From: Planosporangium mesophilum
Lineage (GTDB): Bacteria > Actinomycetota > Actinomycetes > Mycobacteriales > Micromonosporaceae
DNA length: 64,000 bases
Direction of reading: 5' to 3'
Assembly (NCBI RefSeq): GCF_016863255.1
Contig: NZ_BOON01000001.1
Location: forward strand, 62,001 to 126,000
Numbering within the stretch: the first letter of the stretch is position 1; every line of letters starts with the position of its first letter. Shown in pieces: positions 51,970-59,821 of this stretch. The notes below the pieces were generated by a model. That model saw only the letters and a program-made list of their open reading frames with translations. It was not told where the DNA came from and did no database searches. Made by a program: the position numbers and the translations under genes.

Positions 51970-52638
51970 GTGCACATCGTGATCATGGGCTGCGGCCGCG
52001 TCGGTTCGACGCTGGCGCTGAGCCTGGAGGCCCGGGGGCATTCGGTGGCGGTCGTCGACCGCAACGGGGAGTCGTTCCGGCGGCTCGGGCCGGACTTCAC
52101 CGGCCTGACCGTCACCGGGGAGGGCTTCGACCGCCAGGTGTTGAGCGCCGCGGGCATCGAGCGCGCCGACGGCTTCGCCGCCGTGTCCTCAGGCGACAAC
52201 TCCAACATCATCTCAGCCCGGGTGGCCCGGGAGACCTTCGGCGTCCAGCGGGTCGTCGCCCGGATCTACGACCCGAAGCGCGCCGAGGTGTACGAGCGGC
52301 TCGGCATCCCCACCGTCGCGACGGTGCGCTGGACCGCCGACCGGATGCTGCGCCAACTCGTCCAGGACAGCGCCGCCGAACTGTGGCGCGACCCGACCAG
52401 CTCGGTCGTGATCGTGGAGGTACCGGTGCACACCGGGTGGGTCGGTCGGCCGCTGCGCGCCCTGGAGGAGGCCAGCGGCGCGCGGGTGGCGTACCTGATG
52501 CGCTTCGGGGTCGGCACCCTCCCGACGTCCTCCACCGTGATCCAGGACGGCGACCAGGTGTACATGCTGGTCACCGACGACATGGCGGCGGGCGTGACGA
52601 AGGTGACGGGCAGCGCGCCGGAAGGGGCACAGTCATGA
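51970..52638 (+). CDS. TrkA-type RCK potassium-uptake protein (CeoB-like)
   Basis: A 222-residue protein with an N-terminal Rossmann RCK_N domain (MHIVIMGCGRVGSTLALSLEARGHSVAVVDRN, VTGEGFDRQVLSAAGIERADGFAAVSSGDNSNII) and a C-terminal TrkA_C segment (VPVHTGWVGRPLRALEEASGARVAYLMRFG...IQDGDQVYMLVTDD). It binds nucleotides and gates K+ transport. The GTG start follows GGAGGGCC. Its stop overlaps the next gene (ATGA), so the two RCK proteins are made together and may assemble into one gating ring. Confidence 0.92.
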   Translation: MHIVIMGCGRVGSTLALSLEARGHSVAVVDRNGESFRRLGPDFTGLTVTGEGFDRQVLSAAGIERADGFAAVSSGDNSNIISARVARETFGVQRVVARIYDPKRAEVYERLGIPTVATVRWTADRMLRQLVQDSAAELWRDPTSSVVIVEVPVHTGWVGRPLRALEEASGARVAYLMRFGVGTLPTSSTVIQDGDQVYMLVTDDMAAGVTKVTGSAPEGAQS

Positions 52639-53327
52639 AGGTCGCGATCGCCGGAGCCGGCAACGTCGGCCGCTCCATCGCGCAGGAGCTCATCGACAAC
52701 GGCCACCAGGTCATGCTGATCGAGCGGGAGCCGGCGCGCCTGATGCCGTCGCGGGTACCCGCCGCCGAGTGGGTGCTCGCCGACGCCTGCGAGGTGTCCA
52801 GCCTCCAGCAGGCCGACCTGGCCAACTGCGATGTCGTGGTGGCGGCCACCGGCGACGACAAGGCCAACCTCGTCGTCTCGCTGCTGGCCAAGACCGAGTT
52901 CGCGGTGCCCCGGGTGGTGGCCCGGGTCAACCGCGCCGAGAACGAGTGGCTCTTCACCGAGCAGTGGGGCGTGGACGTCTCGGTGAGCAAGCCGCGCATG
53001 ATGGCCGCCCTGGTCGAGGAGGCGGTGACGGTCGGCGACCTGGTCCGCATCATGACCTTCCGCCAGGGCGCGGCCAACCTCGTGGAGATCACCCTGCCGT
53101 CCACGGCGCCGTACGTGGGTCACCCGGTACGCGAGGTGCCGCTCCCCCGCGACTCGGCGCTGGTGGCGATCCTGCGCGGCAAGCGGGTCCTCGTGCCCAG
53201 CCAGGACGACCCGCTGGAGGCCGGCGACGAGCTGGTCTTCGTGTGCACCGCCGAGGCCGAGGACGAGGTACGGGCGGTGGTCCTCGGACCCGACACGGCC
53301 GCGCGCCACCGGTCCGGAGGCGCGTGA
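52635..53327 (+). CDS. TrkA-type RCK potassium-uptake protein (CeoC-like)
   Basis: A 230-residue RCK protein: MKVAIAGAGNVGRSIAQELIDNGHQVMLIERE (NAD(H)-binding GxGxxG), VLADACEVSSLQQADLANCDVVVAATGDDKANLVVSLLAKTEF, and the TrkA_C part VEITLPSTAPYVGHPVREVPLPRDSALVAILRGKRVLVPSQDDPLEAGDELVFVC. It is coupled to the upstream paralogue by ATGA. The pair matches the CeoB-CeoC arrangement of mycobacteria. The convergent DUF3159 gene ends only 7 nt away. Confidence 0.92.
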   Translation: MKVAIAGAGNVGRSIAQELIDNGHQVMLIEREPARLMPSRVPAAEWVLADACEVSSLQQADLANCDVVVAATGDDKANLVVSLLAKTEFAVPRVVARVNRAENEWLFTEQWGVDVSVSKPRMMAALVEEAVTVGDLVRIMTFRQGAANLVEITLPSTAPYVGHPVREVPLPRDSALVAILRGKRVLVPSQDDPLEAGDELVFVCTAEAEDEVRAVVLGPDTAARHRSGGA

Positions 53328-53334
53328 CGAACCG

Positions 53335-54003
53335 TCAGTTCGCCGGCTCGGGCGTGGTGCGCATGACCCGGCGCACCGAGTACACCGTGAGCACCAGCAG
53401 CAGGGCGTACGGCGGGTAGCCCAGGACCAGCCGGGCGATGCCGAGGGCGTTGTCCCGGTTGGCCAGGTAGAGCGAGCTCAGCACGGTCACCTTGATGACG
53501 TAGACGGCGGCCCAGAGCACCGTGAGCCGGCCGAACAGGCGCAGCAGCCGGGGCTCGGTGCGCCACCGCTCGGAGCCGCCGGCGAAGGTGACCGACCACA
53601 CCCAGCCGACCAGGGGTCGGCGCACCACGACCGACGCGATCAGCGCCGCCGCGTACCCGAGCGTGTACAGGATCGTGGGCAGGTGGAAGTCCTTGGCCTG
53701 CCCGGTCCTGGACGCGAGGAACGCGCCCAACCCGATGCCGAACAGCCCGTTGAGGGCGTGCCGGATCGGCTCCCGGCGCGACAACCGCCAGCCGGCGATC
53801 CCCAGCCCGATGAGGACCGAGATGATCAGCGCCGGCCGCAGCGCCCACACGATGTTGGTGACGACGAAGACCGCGACCGGGACGCTCGACTCCACCAGCC
53901 CCCGGACCCCGCCGAGCTGCTCGGCGATCTGCTCCGAGAACGACGGGACAGGCGCCTCCTCGTCCTCGCCGGTCCTCGTCTGCTCGACGCCGGGGTTCGT
54001 CAT
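53335..54003 (-). CDS. DUF3159 membrane protein
   Basis: A 222-residue actinobacterial DUF3159 protein. A soluble N-terminus (SFSEQIAEQLGGVRGLVESSVPV) is followed by about six hydrophobic helices, with the conserved GWRLSRREPIRHALNGLFGIGLGAFLASRTGQAKDFHLPTILYTLGYAAA and PLVGWVWSVTFAGGSERWRTEPRLLRLFGRLTVLW. Its function is unknown; the fold suggests a transporter or integral scaffold. ATG 54003 overlaps the OB-fold gene stop (ATGA), and it is the last gene of the dut operon. Confidence 0.9.
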   Translation of the reverse strand: MTNPGVEQTRTGEDEEAPVPSFSEQIAEQLGGVRGLVESSVPVAVFVVTNIVWALRPALIISVLIGLGIAGWRLSRREPIRHALNGLFGIGLGAFLASRTGQAKDFHLPTILYTLGYAAALIASVVVRRPLVGWVWSVTFAGGSERWRTEPRLLRLFGRLTVLWAAVYVIKVTVLSSLYLANRDNALGIARLVLGYPPYALLLVLTVYSVRRVMRTTPEPAN

Positions 54004-54383
54004 GGTCTGGGAGCTTCCAGTTCGTAGTACGGGTTGTAGATGACCTTCCGGTCGTCGCGGAACGCGATGCGCCCGCGAGCCGTGACCGACCGGCCGGGCT
54101 CGATCCCGGCGATGCGCCGGCGGCCCAGCCAGACCAACCGGATCAGGTCGCTGCCGTCGTACAGGTCGGCCTCCAGGGTCGGCAGGTTGGTCCGCGGCGT
54201 GTAGACCACGGTACGCAGCCGGCCGGTGATGGTGACCAGCTGTCCCCTGCGCACGTCACAGGCCGGGGTACAGCCCGACTCCGCGGCGTCCCGCTGCAGA
54301 TCCTCGGCGTCCAGCTCTTCGGGGCTGGCGAACAGCCGGCGCATGAACCGCCGTACCGGTGAGGGCCGTTCCTCAATGGCCAT
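54000..54383 (-). CDS. OB-fold nucleic-acid-binding protein
   Basis: A 127-residue protein. The N-terminal third is charged and helical (SPVRRFMRRLFASPEELDAEDLQRDA). The rest is an OB-fold: RRGQLVTITGRLRTVVYTPRTNLPTLEADLYDGSDLIRLVWLGRRRIAGIEPGRSVTARGRI. Similar RecG/RPA-like OB modules bind nucleic acid; the partner is unknown. A conserved Cys pair (CTPAC) precedes the OB domain. It lies between DUF3710 and DUF3159, the usual actinobacterial order as I recall it. Confidence 0.85.
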   Translation of the reverse strand: MAIEERPSPVRRFMRRLFASPEELDAEDLQRDAAESGCTPACDVRRGQLVTITGRLRTVVYTPRTNLPTLEADLYDGSDLIRLVWLGRRRIAGIEPGRSVTARGRIAFRDDRKVIYNPYYELEAPRP

Positions 54384-54445
54384 GGCCTCGCTGTCACCCT
54401 CCTCGGTGGGCAACGTCCCCGCCCCCGCAATCATGACCCGGCGGG

Positions 54446-55234
54446 TCAAGCCCGGCCCCGGGGACGGGGGGACGGCTTGGACCGCCGCGGCGACGGGGCG
54501 GCCGGCCGAGCGCCTGCCGGCTCCACCCCGACCGGGTCCGCGGTCTCCAGAGACGCGTCGGCGGTGTCGTCGGCGTGCCGCCCCTGCTCGGCCATCTCGC
54601 GCGGCAGTCGCAGCGGCAGCGGCTCGCGGACCGGCATCGCCTCGTTGCCCCGGTCGACGACCAGCCCGTCCAGGCACTCGGCCAGCGGACCGGCCTGCTC
54701 GGGGTCGACGGCCGCCGCGCCTTGGTAGACACCGCGGACCATCCACCGCGGCCCGTCGACCCCGACGAACCGGATGTCGGTGAAGCCCTCCGGGGTACGC
54801 ACGCGCGAGCGCAGCTCGACCCCGTACCGGCCGTCGACCTCCTCGGCGGCGACCCCGTCGTTGAACAGCTGCTTGCGGATCTCTTCGCGGACCTCGTCCC
54901 AGATGCCCTCGGAACGCGGAGCCGCGAACACCCCGAGCTGCAGCGCGCTCTCGCCGGCCACCAGGATGACCTGCTGGATCTGCCCCTCGGGGTCGGCCTG
55001 CACCCGCAGCTCGACGCCCGGTACCGCGGGGATCCACATGCTGCCCAGGTCGAGGCGCTCGACGCCGGCCGGCGCTTCGGTCACGTCGTACGGGCCGCTG
55101 GTGGGCGACTGCGACGCCTCGTCGACGGGTCGCGACCCGTCGTAGGCCCGCTCGGTGCCGGGCCGCCGGGTGCCTCGTGCGTCGTCCACCCGGTGGTGGC
55201 GACCACCGCCCCCGCGCCTCCGCGAGAAGATCAC
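54446..55234 (-). CDS. DUF3710 family protein
   Basis: A 262-residue protein with a basic Gly/Arg-rich N-terminus and tail and a conserved DUF3710 core ([70 protein letters not shown], then [57 protein letters not shown]). Function unknown. GTG 55234 follows GGAGAGG and overlaps the dut stop (GTGA), so it is translated with dUTPase. Confidence 0.9.
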   Translation of the reverse strand: MIFSRRRGGGGRHHRVDDARGTRRPGTERAYDGSRPVDEASQSPTSGPYDVTEAPAGVERLDLGSMWIPAVPGVELRVQADPEGQIQQVILVAGESALQLGVFAAPRSEGIWDEVREEIRKQLFNDGVAAEEVDGRYGVELRSRVRTPEGFTDIRFVGVDGPRWMVRGVYQGAAAVDPEQAGPLAECLDGLVVDRGNEAMPVREPLPLRLPREMAEQGRHADDTADASLETADPVGVEPAGARPAAPSPRRSKPSPRPRGRA

Positions 55235-55767
55235 TGAACCTCTCCGTTCGTTCTCGACCAGTCTGGCTCGGCGCGTCCGGCGCCGCGCCGCGACCCGGAC
55301 CGGTCGCCGACCAGCCCGGCGTGTCCACCGGTCGAACCGTGCCCCCCGACGCCCCGCCCGGACGGCGGTAGCTGGTCGACGACGTGGAAGTGTGCCCGTT
55401 CCACCTGCTGGACGACAAGTTGGGCGATGCGATCACCCCGGCTTATCTTCGCCGCCGTCCCCCGATCGTGGTTGACCAGGTTCACCAGGATCTCACCGCG
55501 GTACCCGGAGTCGACCGTGCCGGGTGCGTTCAACACGGTCACGCCCAGGCGGGTGGCCAGGCCGGAGCGGGGATGCACGAGCCCCACGTACCCCGGCGGC
55601 AGCGCGATCGCGATCCCCGTGCGCACCAGCGCCCGGCCTCCCGGAGGCAGCTCCACGTCCTCGGCCGCCACCAGATCCGCCCCGGCGTCGCCCGGGTGGG
55701 CGTACGTCGGCAGCGGCAGGTCCGGATCGAGCCGGCGCAGTGCCACCGGAATCGTCTTGTCTTCCAT
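55231..55767 (-). CDS. dut: dUTP diphosphatase
   Basis: A 178-residue trimeric dUTPase, which hydrolyses dUTP to dUMP and keeps uracil out of DNA. The five motifs are visible: [64 protein letters not shown] and the C-terminal [11 protein letters not shown], where the usual phenylalanine of motif V is histidine. A basic tail of about 30 residues is extra. CAGGAT lies 7 nt before ATG 55767, suggesting a leaderless mRNA. It leads a dut-DUF3710-OB-DUF3159 operon. Confidence 0.96.
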   Translation of the reverse strand: MEDKTIPVALRRLDPDLPLPTYAHPGDAGADLVAAEDVELPPGGRALVRTGIAIALPPGYVGLVHPRSGLATRLGVTVLNAPGTVDSGYRGEILVNLVNHDRGTAAKISRGDRIAQLVVQQVERAHFHVVDQLPPSGRGVGGHGSTGGHAGLVGDRSGSRRGAGRAEPDWSRTNGEVQ

Positions 55768-55806
55768 GCGCTACATCCTGCCGTGTGAACGTGCCGAACG
55801 GCGTCG

Positions 55807-55812
55807 TACTCT
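55807..55812 (+). promoter_or_regulatory. Leaderless-type -10 box (TACTCT)
   Basis: TACTCT is followed by 6 nt (CGCACC) and the GTG at 55819. Confidence 0.5.
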
Positions 55813-55818
55813 CGCACC

Positions 55819-56346
55819 GTGGCGGGACAAGCGACTGCACAGACAGGCAACGGCACGGCGAGGAGTCACGCCGAGCGGTTGTGGGTGCCGTGGTGGCTGT
55901 GGCTGCCCGCCCTCGCGTTCGCCGCCCTGCTCGCCGCCGAGGTGTACCTGGGCGCTCCGGGACTCAAGACCTGGATCCCGTACGCCGTCGTGCTGCCCGC
56001 CACGGCCGGCGCGCTGTGGGCGCTGGGGCGGCTGCGGGTCGCCGTGGAGGAGGGCGAGCTGCGCGTCGACGACGCCCGGCTGCCGGCACGGTTCGTGGGC
56101 GGGGTCACCGTGCTGGGCGCGGCGGAGAAGCGGATCCTGCTGGGCACCGCGGCGCACCCGTACGCGTTCGTCGTGCAGCGGCCGTGGATCAAGGGGGCGG
56201 TTCAGGTGCACCTGGACGACCCGGCCGACCCCACCCCGTACTGGGTGGTCAGCTCGCGGCGGCCGGCGGCGCTCGCGGCGACGCTGCTCGCGGCCCGCGC
56301 CGCCGGGGAGAGCGGCACGGCCCACGGCGACATCGCCGGGTCCTGA
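55819..56346 (+). CDS. DUF3093 membrane protein
   Basis: A 175-residue actinobacterial DUF3093 protein: HAERLWVPWWLWLPALAFAALLAAEVYLG and WIPYAVVLPATAGALWALGRLRVAVEEGELRVDDARLPARFVGGVTVLGAAEKRILLG, with two helices near the N-terminus and a cytoplasmic beta-rich domain ending VQVHLDDPADPTPYWVVSSRRPAALAATLLAA. Function unknown. It is divergent from dut, a pairing usual in actinobacteria as I recall it. Confidence 0.88.
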   Translation: MAGQATAQTGNGTARSHAERLWVPWWLWLPALAFAALLAAEVYLGAPGLKTWIPYAVVLPATAGALWALGRLRVAVEEGELRVDDARLPARFVGGVTVLGAAEKRILLGTAAHPYAFVVQRPWIKGAVQVHLDDPADPTPYWVVSSRRPAALAATLLAARAAGESGTAHGDIAGS

Positions 56347-56357
56347 CACGGCGGCGG

Positions 56358-57311
56358 TTACCTCCCCGCCTCGAGCTCGATCACCGTCGGACCGCGGCGA
56401 CGCAGGTCGGCCTGGACGTCGGCGCCCAGCGACCGGGTCGCCCGCTGGTTGAGGTAGCCCGCGACGGCGGCGCCGGTCAGGAATGGGCCGAGCGTGGTCA
56501 GGTTGCGCCCGAGGCGCCGTAACAGCCGATCCCGTAACTCCTTGCGGGCGGCGGTACTGAGGGCGGCGGCAACGCCGCGGCCCTGGGTGAAGGGGTTGAC
56601 CCCGCGACGGTTGGCCCACGCCTGCAGCAGGGCGACCGCCCGCTGGGGACCGTTTCCGGGCAGCGGCTTCCGGTACACCTCGTGCAGCTCGCCCAGGAGC
56701 TTGATCTCGACCGCGACGACCGCGACGGTCTCGGCGGCCAGCAACGCCGGCGCCGATAACAGGGTCGGCGTCGCGGCCCATTCGACGGCCGCCACGCCGC
56801 CGCTCGCCGCGCCGATACCGGCGGTCACCCGGGCCGCGTTGCGCACCAGGCGCTCGGCCAGGTCCTCACCGTCCAGGCCGTCGTGGTGCTCGCGCAGGGT
56901 GTCCAGGTCGCGGATCGGGAGGTGCGGTACCGCCTCGGTCACCGCGTCGACGACCCAGCGGACGGCGGTACGGGGGCGCAGCAGATCCTTCACGCCACGT
57001 TCGCGGATCTCCCGGAGCACCACCCGGCCGAGTAGCTTCGACCGCGTACCGCGGTCCAACTCCTCGTCGGTCAGGGCCGCGACGGCGCGGGAGAGATCAA
57101 GGGTGTCCGCCTGGACGGTGTCGTCGACGTTCAGCCTCTCGACAGCGTCCAGGCGGACGGTGTCCACGTCGTTGATGCGTACGGTGTCGGCGTTGTCGAC
57201 GGGATCGATCGTGCTGACGTCATCAGCCGGGGGCGTATCCCCCGAACCGGGGCTGCCGGGACTGCCCGCCCCGGGCTCCTTCCCGTCGGACGGCTGATCA
57301 CCCTTACGCAT
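56358..57311 (-). CDS. Conserved actinobacterial protein of unknown function
   Basis: A 317-residue protein. The first 75 residues are acidic and disordered, rich in TV and DTVR repeats (NADTVRINDVDTVRLDAVERLNVDDTVQADT). The remaining part is helical, with LLRPRTAVRWVVDAVTEAVPHLPIRDLDTLREHHDGLDGEDLAERLVRNAARVTAGIGAASGGVAAVEW and two hydrophobic stretches (LLSAPALLAAETVAVVAVEIKLLGELHEVYR; LGPFLTGAAVAGYLNQRAT). A membrane-associated role is possible. No catalytic motif is recognised. ATG 57311 follows GAGGG. Confidence 0.7.
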   Translation of the reverse strand: MRKGDQPSDGKEPGAGSPGSPGSGDTPPADDVSTIDPVDNADTVRINDVDTVRLDAVERLNVDDTVQADTLDLSRAVAALTDEELDRGTRSKLLGRVVLREIRERGVKDLLRPRTAVRWVVDAVTEAVPHLPIRDLDTLREHHDGLDGEDLAERLVRNAARVTAGIGAASGGVAAVEWAATPTLLSAPALLAAETVAVVAVEIKLLGELHEVYRKPLPGNGPQRAVALLQAWANRRGVNPFTQGRGVAAALSTAARKELRDRLLRRLGRNLTTLGPFLTGAAVAGYLNQRATRSLGADVQADLRRRGPTVIELEAGR

Positions 57312-57438
57312 GCTGTCGCCCTCCCTCGCGCCCGCGACCAGCCTGGCCCGCGTCCACGGGATGCCCAGACCGGTCGCCGGATCGGTCGCCGCCTCCTGCC
57401 GCTCCTACCCAGAGCGACAGGAATCTATGCCGCCGGTG

Positions 57439-57735
57439 TCAGGAGCACTCGCGGCAGATCAACTCTCCGTTGCGCTCCGCCGCCAGCTGGCTGCGGTGGT
57501 GTACGAGAAAGCAGCGCGAGCAGCGGAACTCGTCCGCCTGCATCGGCAGCACCTTGACCGTCAGTTCCTCGTCGGCAAGGTCAGCTCCGGGCAACTCGAA
57601 GCTCTCCGCAACCTCGGCCTCGTCGACGTCGACGGTGGCCGACTGTGCGTCGACGCGTCGCGCCTTGAGCTCCTCCAGGCTGTCCTCGCCGAGGTCGACC
57701 TCGTCGCGACGCGGGGCGTCGTAGTCGGTGGCCAT
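57439..57735 (-). CDS. DUF4193 small zinc-binding protein
   Basis: A 98-residue acidic protein of the actinobacterial DUF4193 family: MATDYDAPRRDEVDLGEDSLEELKARRVDAQSATVDVDEAE, then FRCSRCFLVHHRSQLA and LICRECS. The paired CxxC knuckles should bind one zinc ion. The function is unknown; acidic small zinc proteins of this type may contact RNA polymerase or nucleic acid. It has the whole 57736-58140 spacer as upstream region. Confidence 0.88.
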   Translation of the reverse strand: MATDYDAPRRDEVDLGEDSLEELKARRVDAQSATVDVDEAEVAESFELPGADLADEELTVKVLPMQADEFRCSRCFLVHHRSQLAAERNGELICRECS

Positions 57736-58140
57736 CGGATAGTCACACTCCCCAATATTGTGTCGCGCCGTGTGTAACGCCAGACGTCGTGGTTTTCGTA
57801 CCCGCTCTGGAACACTTTCGCCGCGGCATCCGTCACGGATCCTGCCGACCGTGCCGGAAATGTATCTTGCGAGCGCGGAACCTTACCGCTCTCGTGCGTT
57901 GGTTGTACGCCTCCGCGCGGAAACTTGTTCCCATTGTGATTCAGGCGACACCAAGGTGGGGGTGCTGAGGTTGGTGGGACATCCGACGCGCCGGAGGGCA
58001 CGACTGCTCGCGCGCGATGAGCGCGTACACGCTAACCTCGGCGGCGACCACCGGTCGCACGCCGCGCCGCGGTTCACCTTTTCGTTCCACGTCCGACCGA
58101 ACTGCGACGGACGCCAGCCAGCGCTACGGGGAGCCGACAG
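57736..58140. other. Divergent intergenic region between DUF4193 and LytR_C genes
   Basis: These 405 nt show no gene with codon bias or a ribosome site. TAACCT at 58033-58038 is a possible -10 box for the LytR_C gene, and an AT-rich CCAATATTG near 57769 may belong to the DUF4193 promoter. No long inverted repeat was found. Confidence 0.45.
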
Positions 58141-58677
58141 ATGACCATCGCGAGAATCCGGGCCCTCGCCGTCGTCGGCGCCCTCTTCCTCGCCGCGCTC
58201 GTGCTCGTGACGGTCAGCATCGTCAAGGACAAGCAGACCCAGACGCCGGGCTCCACCTGTGCCAAGGGCTCCGTACGCGTGGACAGCCACCTGGCCGACG
58301 CCGAAACCATCCAGCTCAACGTCTACAACGCGACCGACGAGGTCGGCCTGGCCAAGAAGGTCGCGCTGGAACTCAAGCAGCGGAAGTTCAAGGTCGACCC
58401 GGAGAAGGCCAGCAACGACCCGCTGGGTAAGCCGGTCGAGGGCGTGGCGGTGCTCCGGTACGGCCCGAAGATGGTCGGCGCCGCCTGGGTGGTGCGCTCG
58501 TACTTCCTCAACGAGGCGGTCGGCGAGTTCGACCCGAACCGTCAGGAGGAGACGATCGACGTGGTCCTGGGCCCGTCGTTCAAGAAGCTCGCCACCGAGA
58601 CCGAGCAGAGGCTGTCGCTCGCCTCCGCCGGCCGCGCCGTACCGCCCAAGGGCACCTGCGACATCAACGAGGCGTGA
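58141..58677 (+). CDS. LytR C-terminal-domain (LytR_C) membrane protein
   Basis: A 178-residue protein with an N-terminal transmembrane helix (IRALAVVGALFLAALVLVTVSIV) and an extracellular LytR_C domain: IQLNVYNATDEVGLAKKVALELKQRKFKVDPEKASND...GVAVLRYGP...ETIDVVLGPSFKKLA. The N-terminal catalytic LCP domain is absent, so this is a stand-alone LytR_C module, probably involved in cell-wall polymer assembly. The ATG follows GGGGAGCCGACAG. Its TGA stop begins a hairpin shared with the convergent phosphatase gene. Confidence 0.88.
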   Translation: MTIARIRALAVVGALFLAALVLVTVSIVKDKQTQTPGSTCAKGSVRVDSHLADAETIQLNVYNATDEVGLAKKVALELKQRKFKVDPEKASNDPLGKPVEGVAVLRYGPKMVGAAWVVRSYFLNEAVGEFDPNRQEETIDVVLGPSFKKLATETEQRLSLASAGRAVPPKGTCDINEA

Positions 58678-58708
58678 TCACCGCCCGGTTCATCGGGCGG
58701 TGATCACG
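58673..58708. terminator. Convergent terminator with stop codons on both strands
   Basis: Perfect 15-bp arms (58673-58687, 58694-58708) and a 6-nt loop. Each arm contains TGATCA. The left one gives the LytR_C stop (58675-58677) and the right one the phosphatase stop (58704-58706). Confidence 0.8.
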
Positions 58709-59558
58709 GCCCGCCGGCGGCGTCGAACTCCACCAGCCGGTCGTGCAGCGCCCGGTGGATCCCCTTGGGAGCGGCCAGCACCATGTCGGGGCCGGGCCCG
58801 GCCCCGGCGAGTCCGGTGACCCCCAGACCGGCCTCCTCTGCCACGAGCCCGCCGGCCGCGTGGTCCCACACGTTGAGGCCCTTCTCGTAGACCGCGTCGA
58901 GCGCCCCCTCCGCCGCCAGGCAGAGGTCGATCGAGGCCGCACCCATGCGCCGGATGTCCCGGACGTACGGGATCAGCCGCGTGAGCACCTCGGCCTGATG
59001 GCGGCGGCGGGCCGCGTCGTACCCGAAGCCGGTACCCAGCAGCGCCTGCCCCAGGTCGGTGATGCCCGAGCCGGTCAGCCGGCGCCCGTCGCGGAACGCC
59101 CCGCCGCCCCGGGTGGCCGTCCACTCGTCGCCGGTGACGGGGTTGCGCACCACCCCCGCCACGACCACGCCGTCCACCTCGGCCGCGAGCGAAACCGCGT
59201 ACACCGGGAGGCCGTACAGGTAGTTCACCGTGCCGTCGATCGGGTCGAGGATCCACCGCACCGGGCTGCCGGAGCCGTTGACCGAGCCGGACTCCTCGCC
59301 GACGACCGCGTCGTACGGGCGGCGCTCCCGCAACTGTGCGATGACGTACCGCTCCACCGCATGATCGGCGGCGGTCACGACGTCGGTTTCGGTGCTCTTG
59401 GTCCGCACACTCCGTACGCCCTCGGCCCGCATGGAGCGGGCCAACTCGGCGGCGGCGCGGACGGTGGCGACGGCCAGGTCGAGCAGCTGGGCCGGATCCG
59501 GCGGCTCGGAGGCTCCGGGTCCCATTCCCGTCGAGCGCGCCTCCGATGGCATCTCCAT
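58704..59558 (-). CDS. Inositol monophosphatase-family protein
   Basis: A 284-residue Mg2+-dependent Li+-sensitive phosphatase. Metal ligands are in VVGEESGS, ILDPIDGTVNYLYGLPVYAVSLAAE and the C-terminal GLNVWDHAAGGLVAEEAG; RRMGAASIDLCLAAEGALDA is the other family block. Substrates may be inositol phosphate, fructose-1,6-bisphosphate or others; the sequence alone does not tell. ATG 59558 lies right after AGGAGGTAACC, and TATGGT at 59581-59586 on the minus strand is a likely -10 box. Confidence 0.93.
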   Translation of the reverse strand: MEMPSEARSTGMGPGASEPPDPAQLLDLAVATVRAAAELARSMRAEGVRSVRTKSTETDVVTAADHAVERYVIAQLRERRPYDAVVGEESGSVNGSGSPVRWILDPIDGTVNYLYGLPVYAVSLAAEVDGVVVAGVVRNPVTGDEWTATRGGGAFRDGRRLTGSGITDLGQALLGTGFGYDAARRRHQAEVLTRLIPYVRDIRRMGAASIDLCLAAEGALDAVYEKGLNVWDHAAGGLVAEEAGLGVTGLAGAGPGPDMVLAAPKGIHRALHDRLVEFDAAGGP

Positions 59559-59667
59559 GGTTACCTCCTCGGGCCTGGGTACCATACTTCCAGGCCCGCC
59601 GGGCGACGTGATCGCAACAATCGAGCACCTCGCCCGCCCACGGCAGGTCGATCGCCAATATCGGCGT

Positions 59668-59673
59668 TACAAT
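59668..59673 (+). promoter_or_regulatory. Candidate -10 box (TACAAT) upstream of sigA
   Basis: TACAAT is close to the consensus and would give a leader of about 140 nt for sigA. The -35 is not evident. Confidence 0.35.
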
Positions 59674-59821
59674 TCACGCTTGCCCCCCTGCGTCACGGAT
59701 CGCCCCGGCCCGCGGCGTACGGGCTCCAAGACATCACAACCCGGCCACTCGTCAACGGCTTCGTCGCGCGCGAAGCTGGTTGGGGAGGCCACGCTCGCTC
59801 TCCGCCTCGGGAAGGTCGTCC

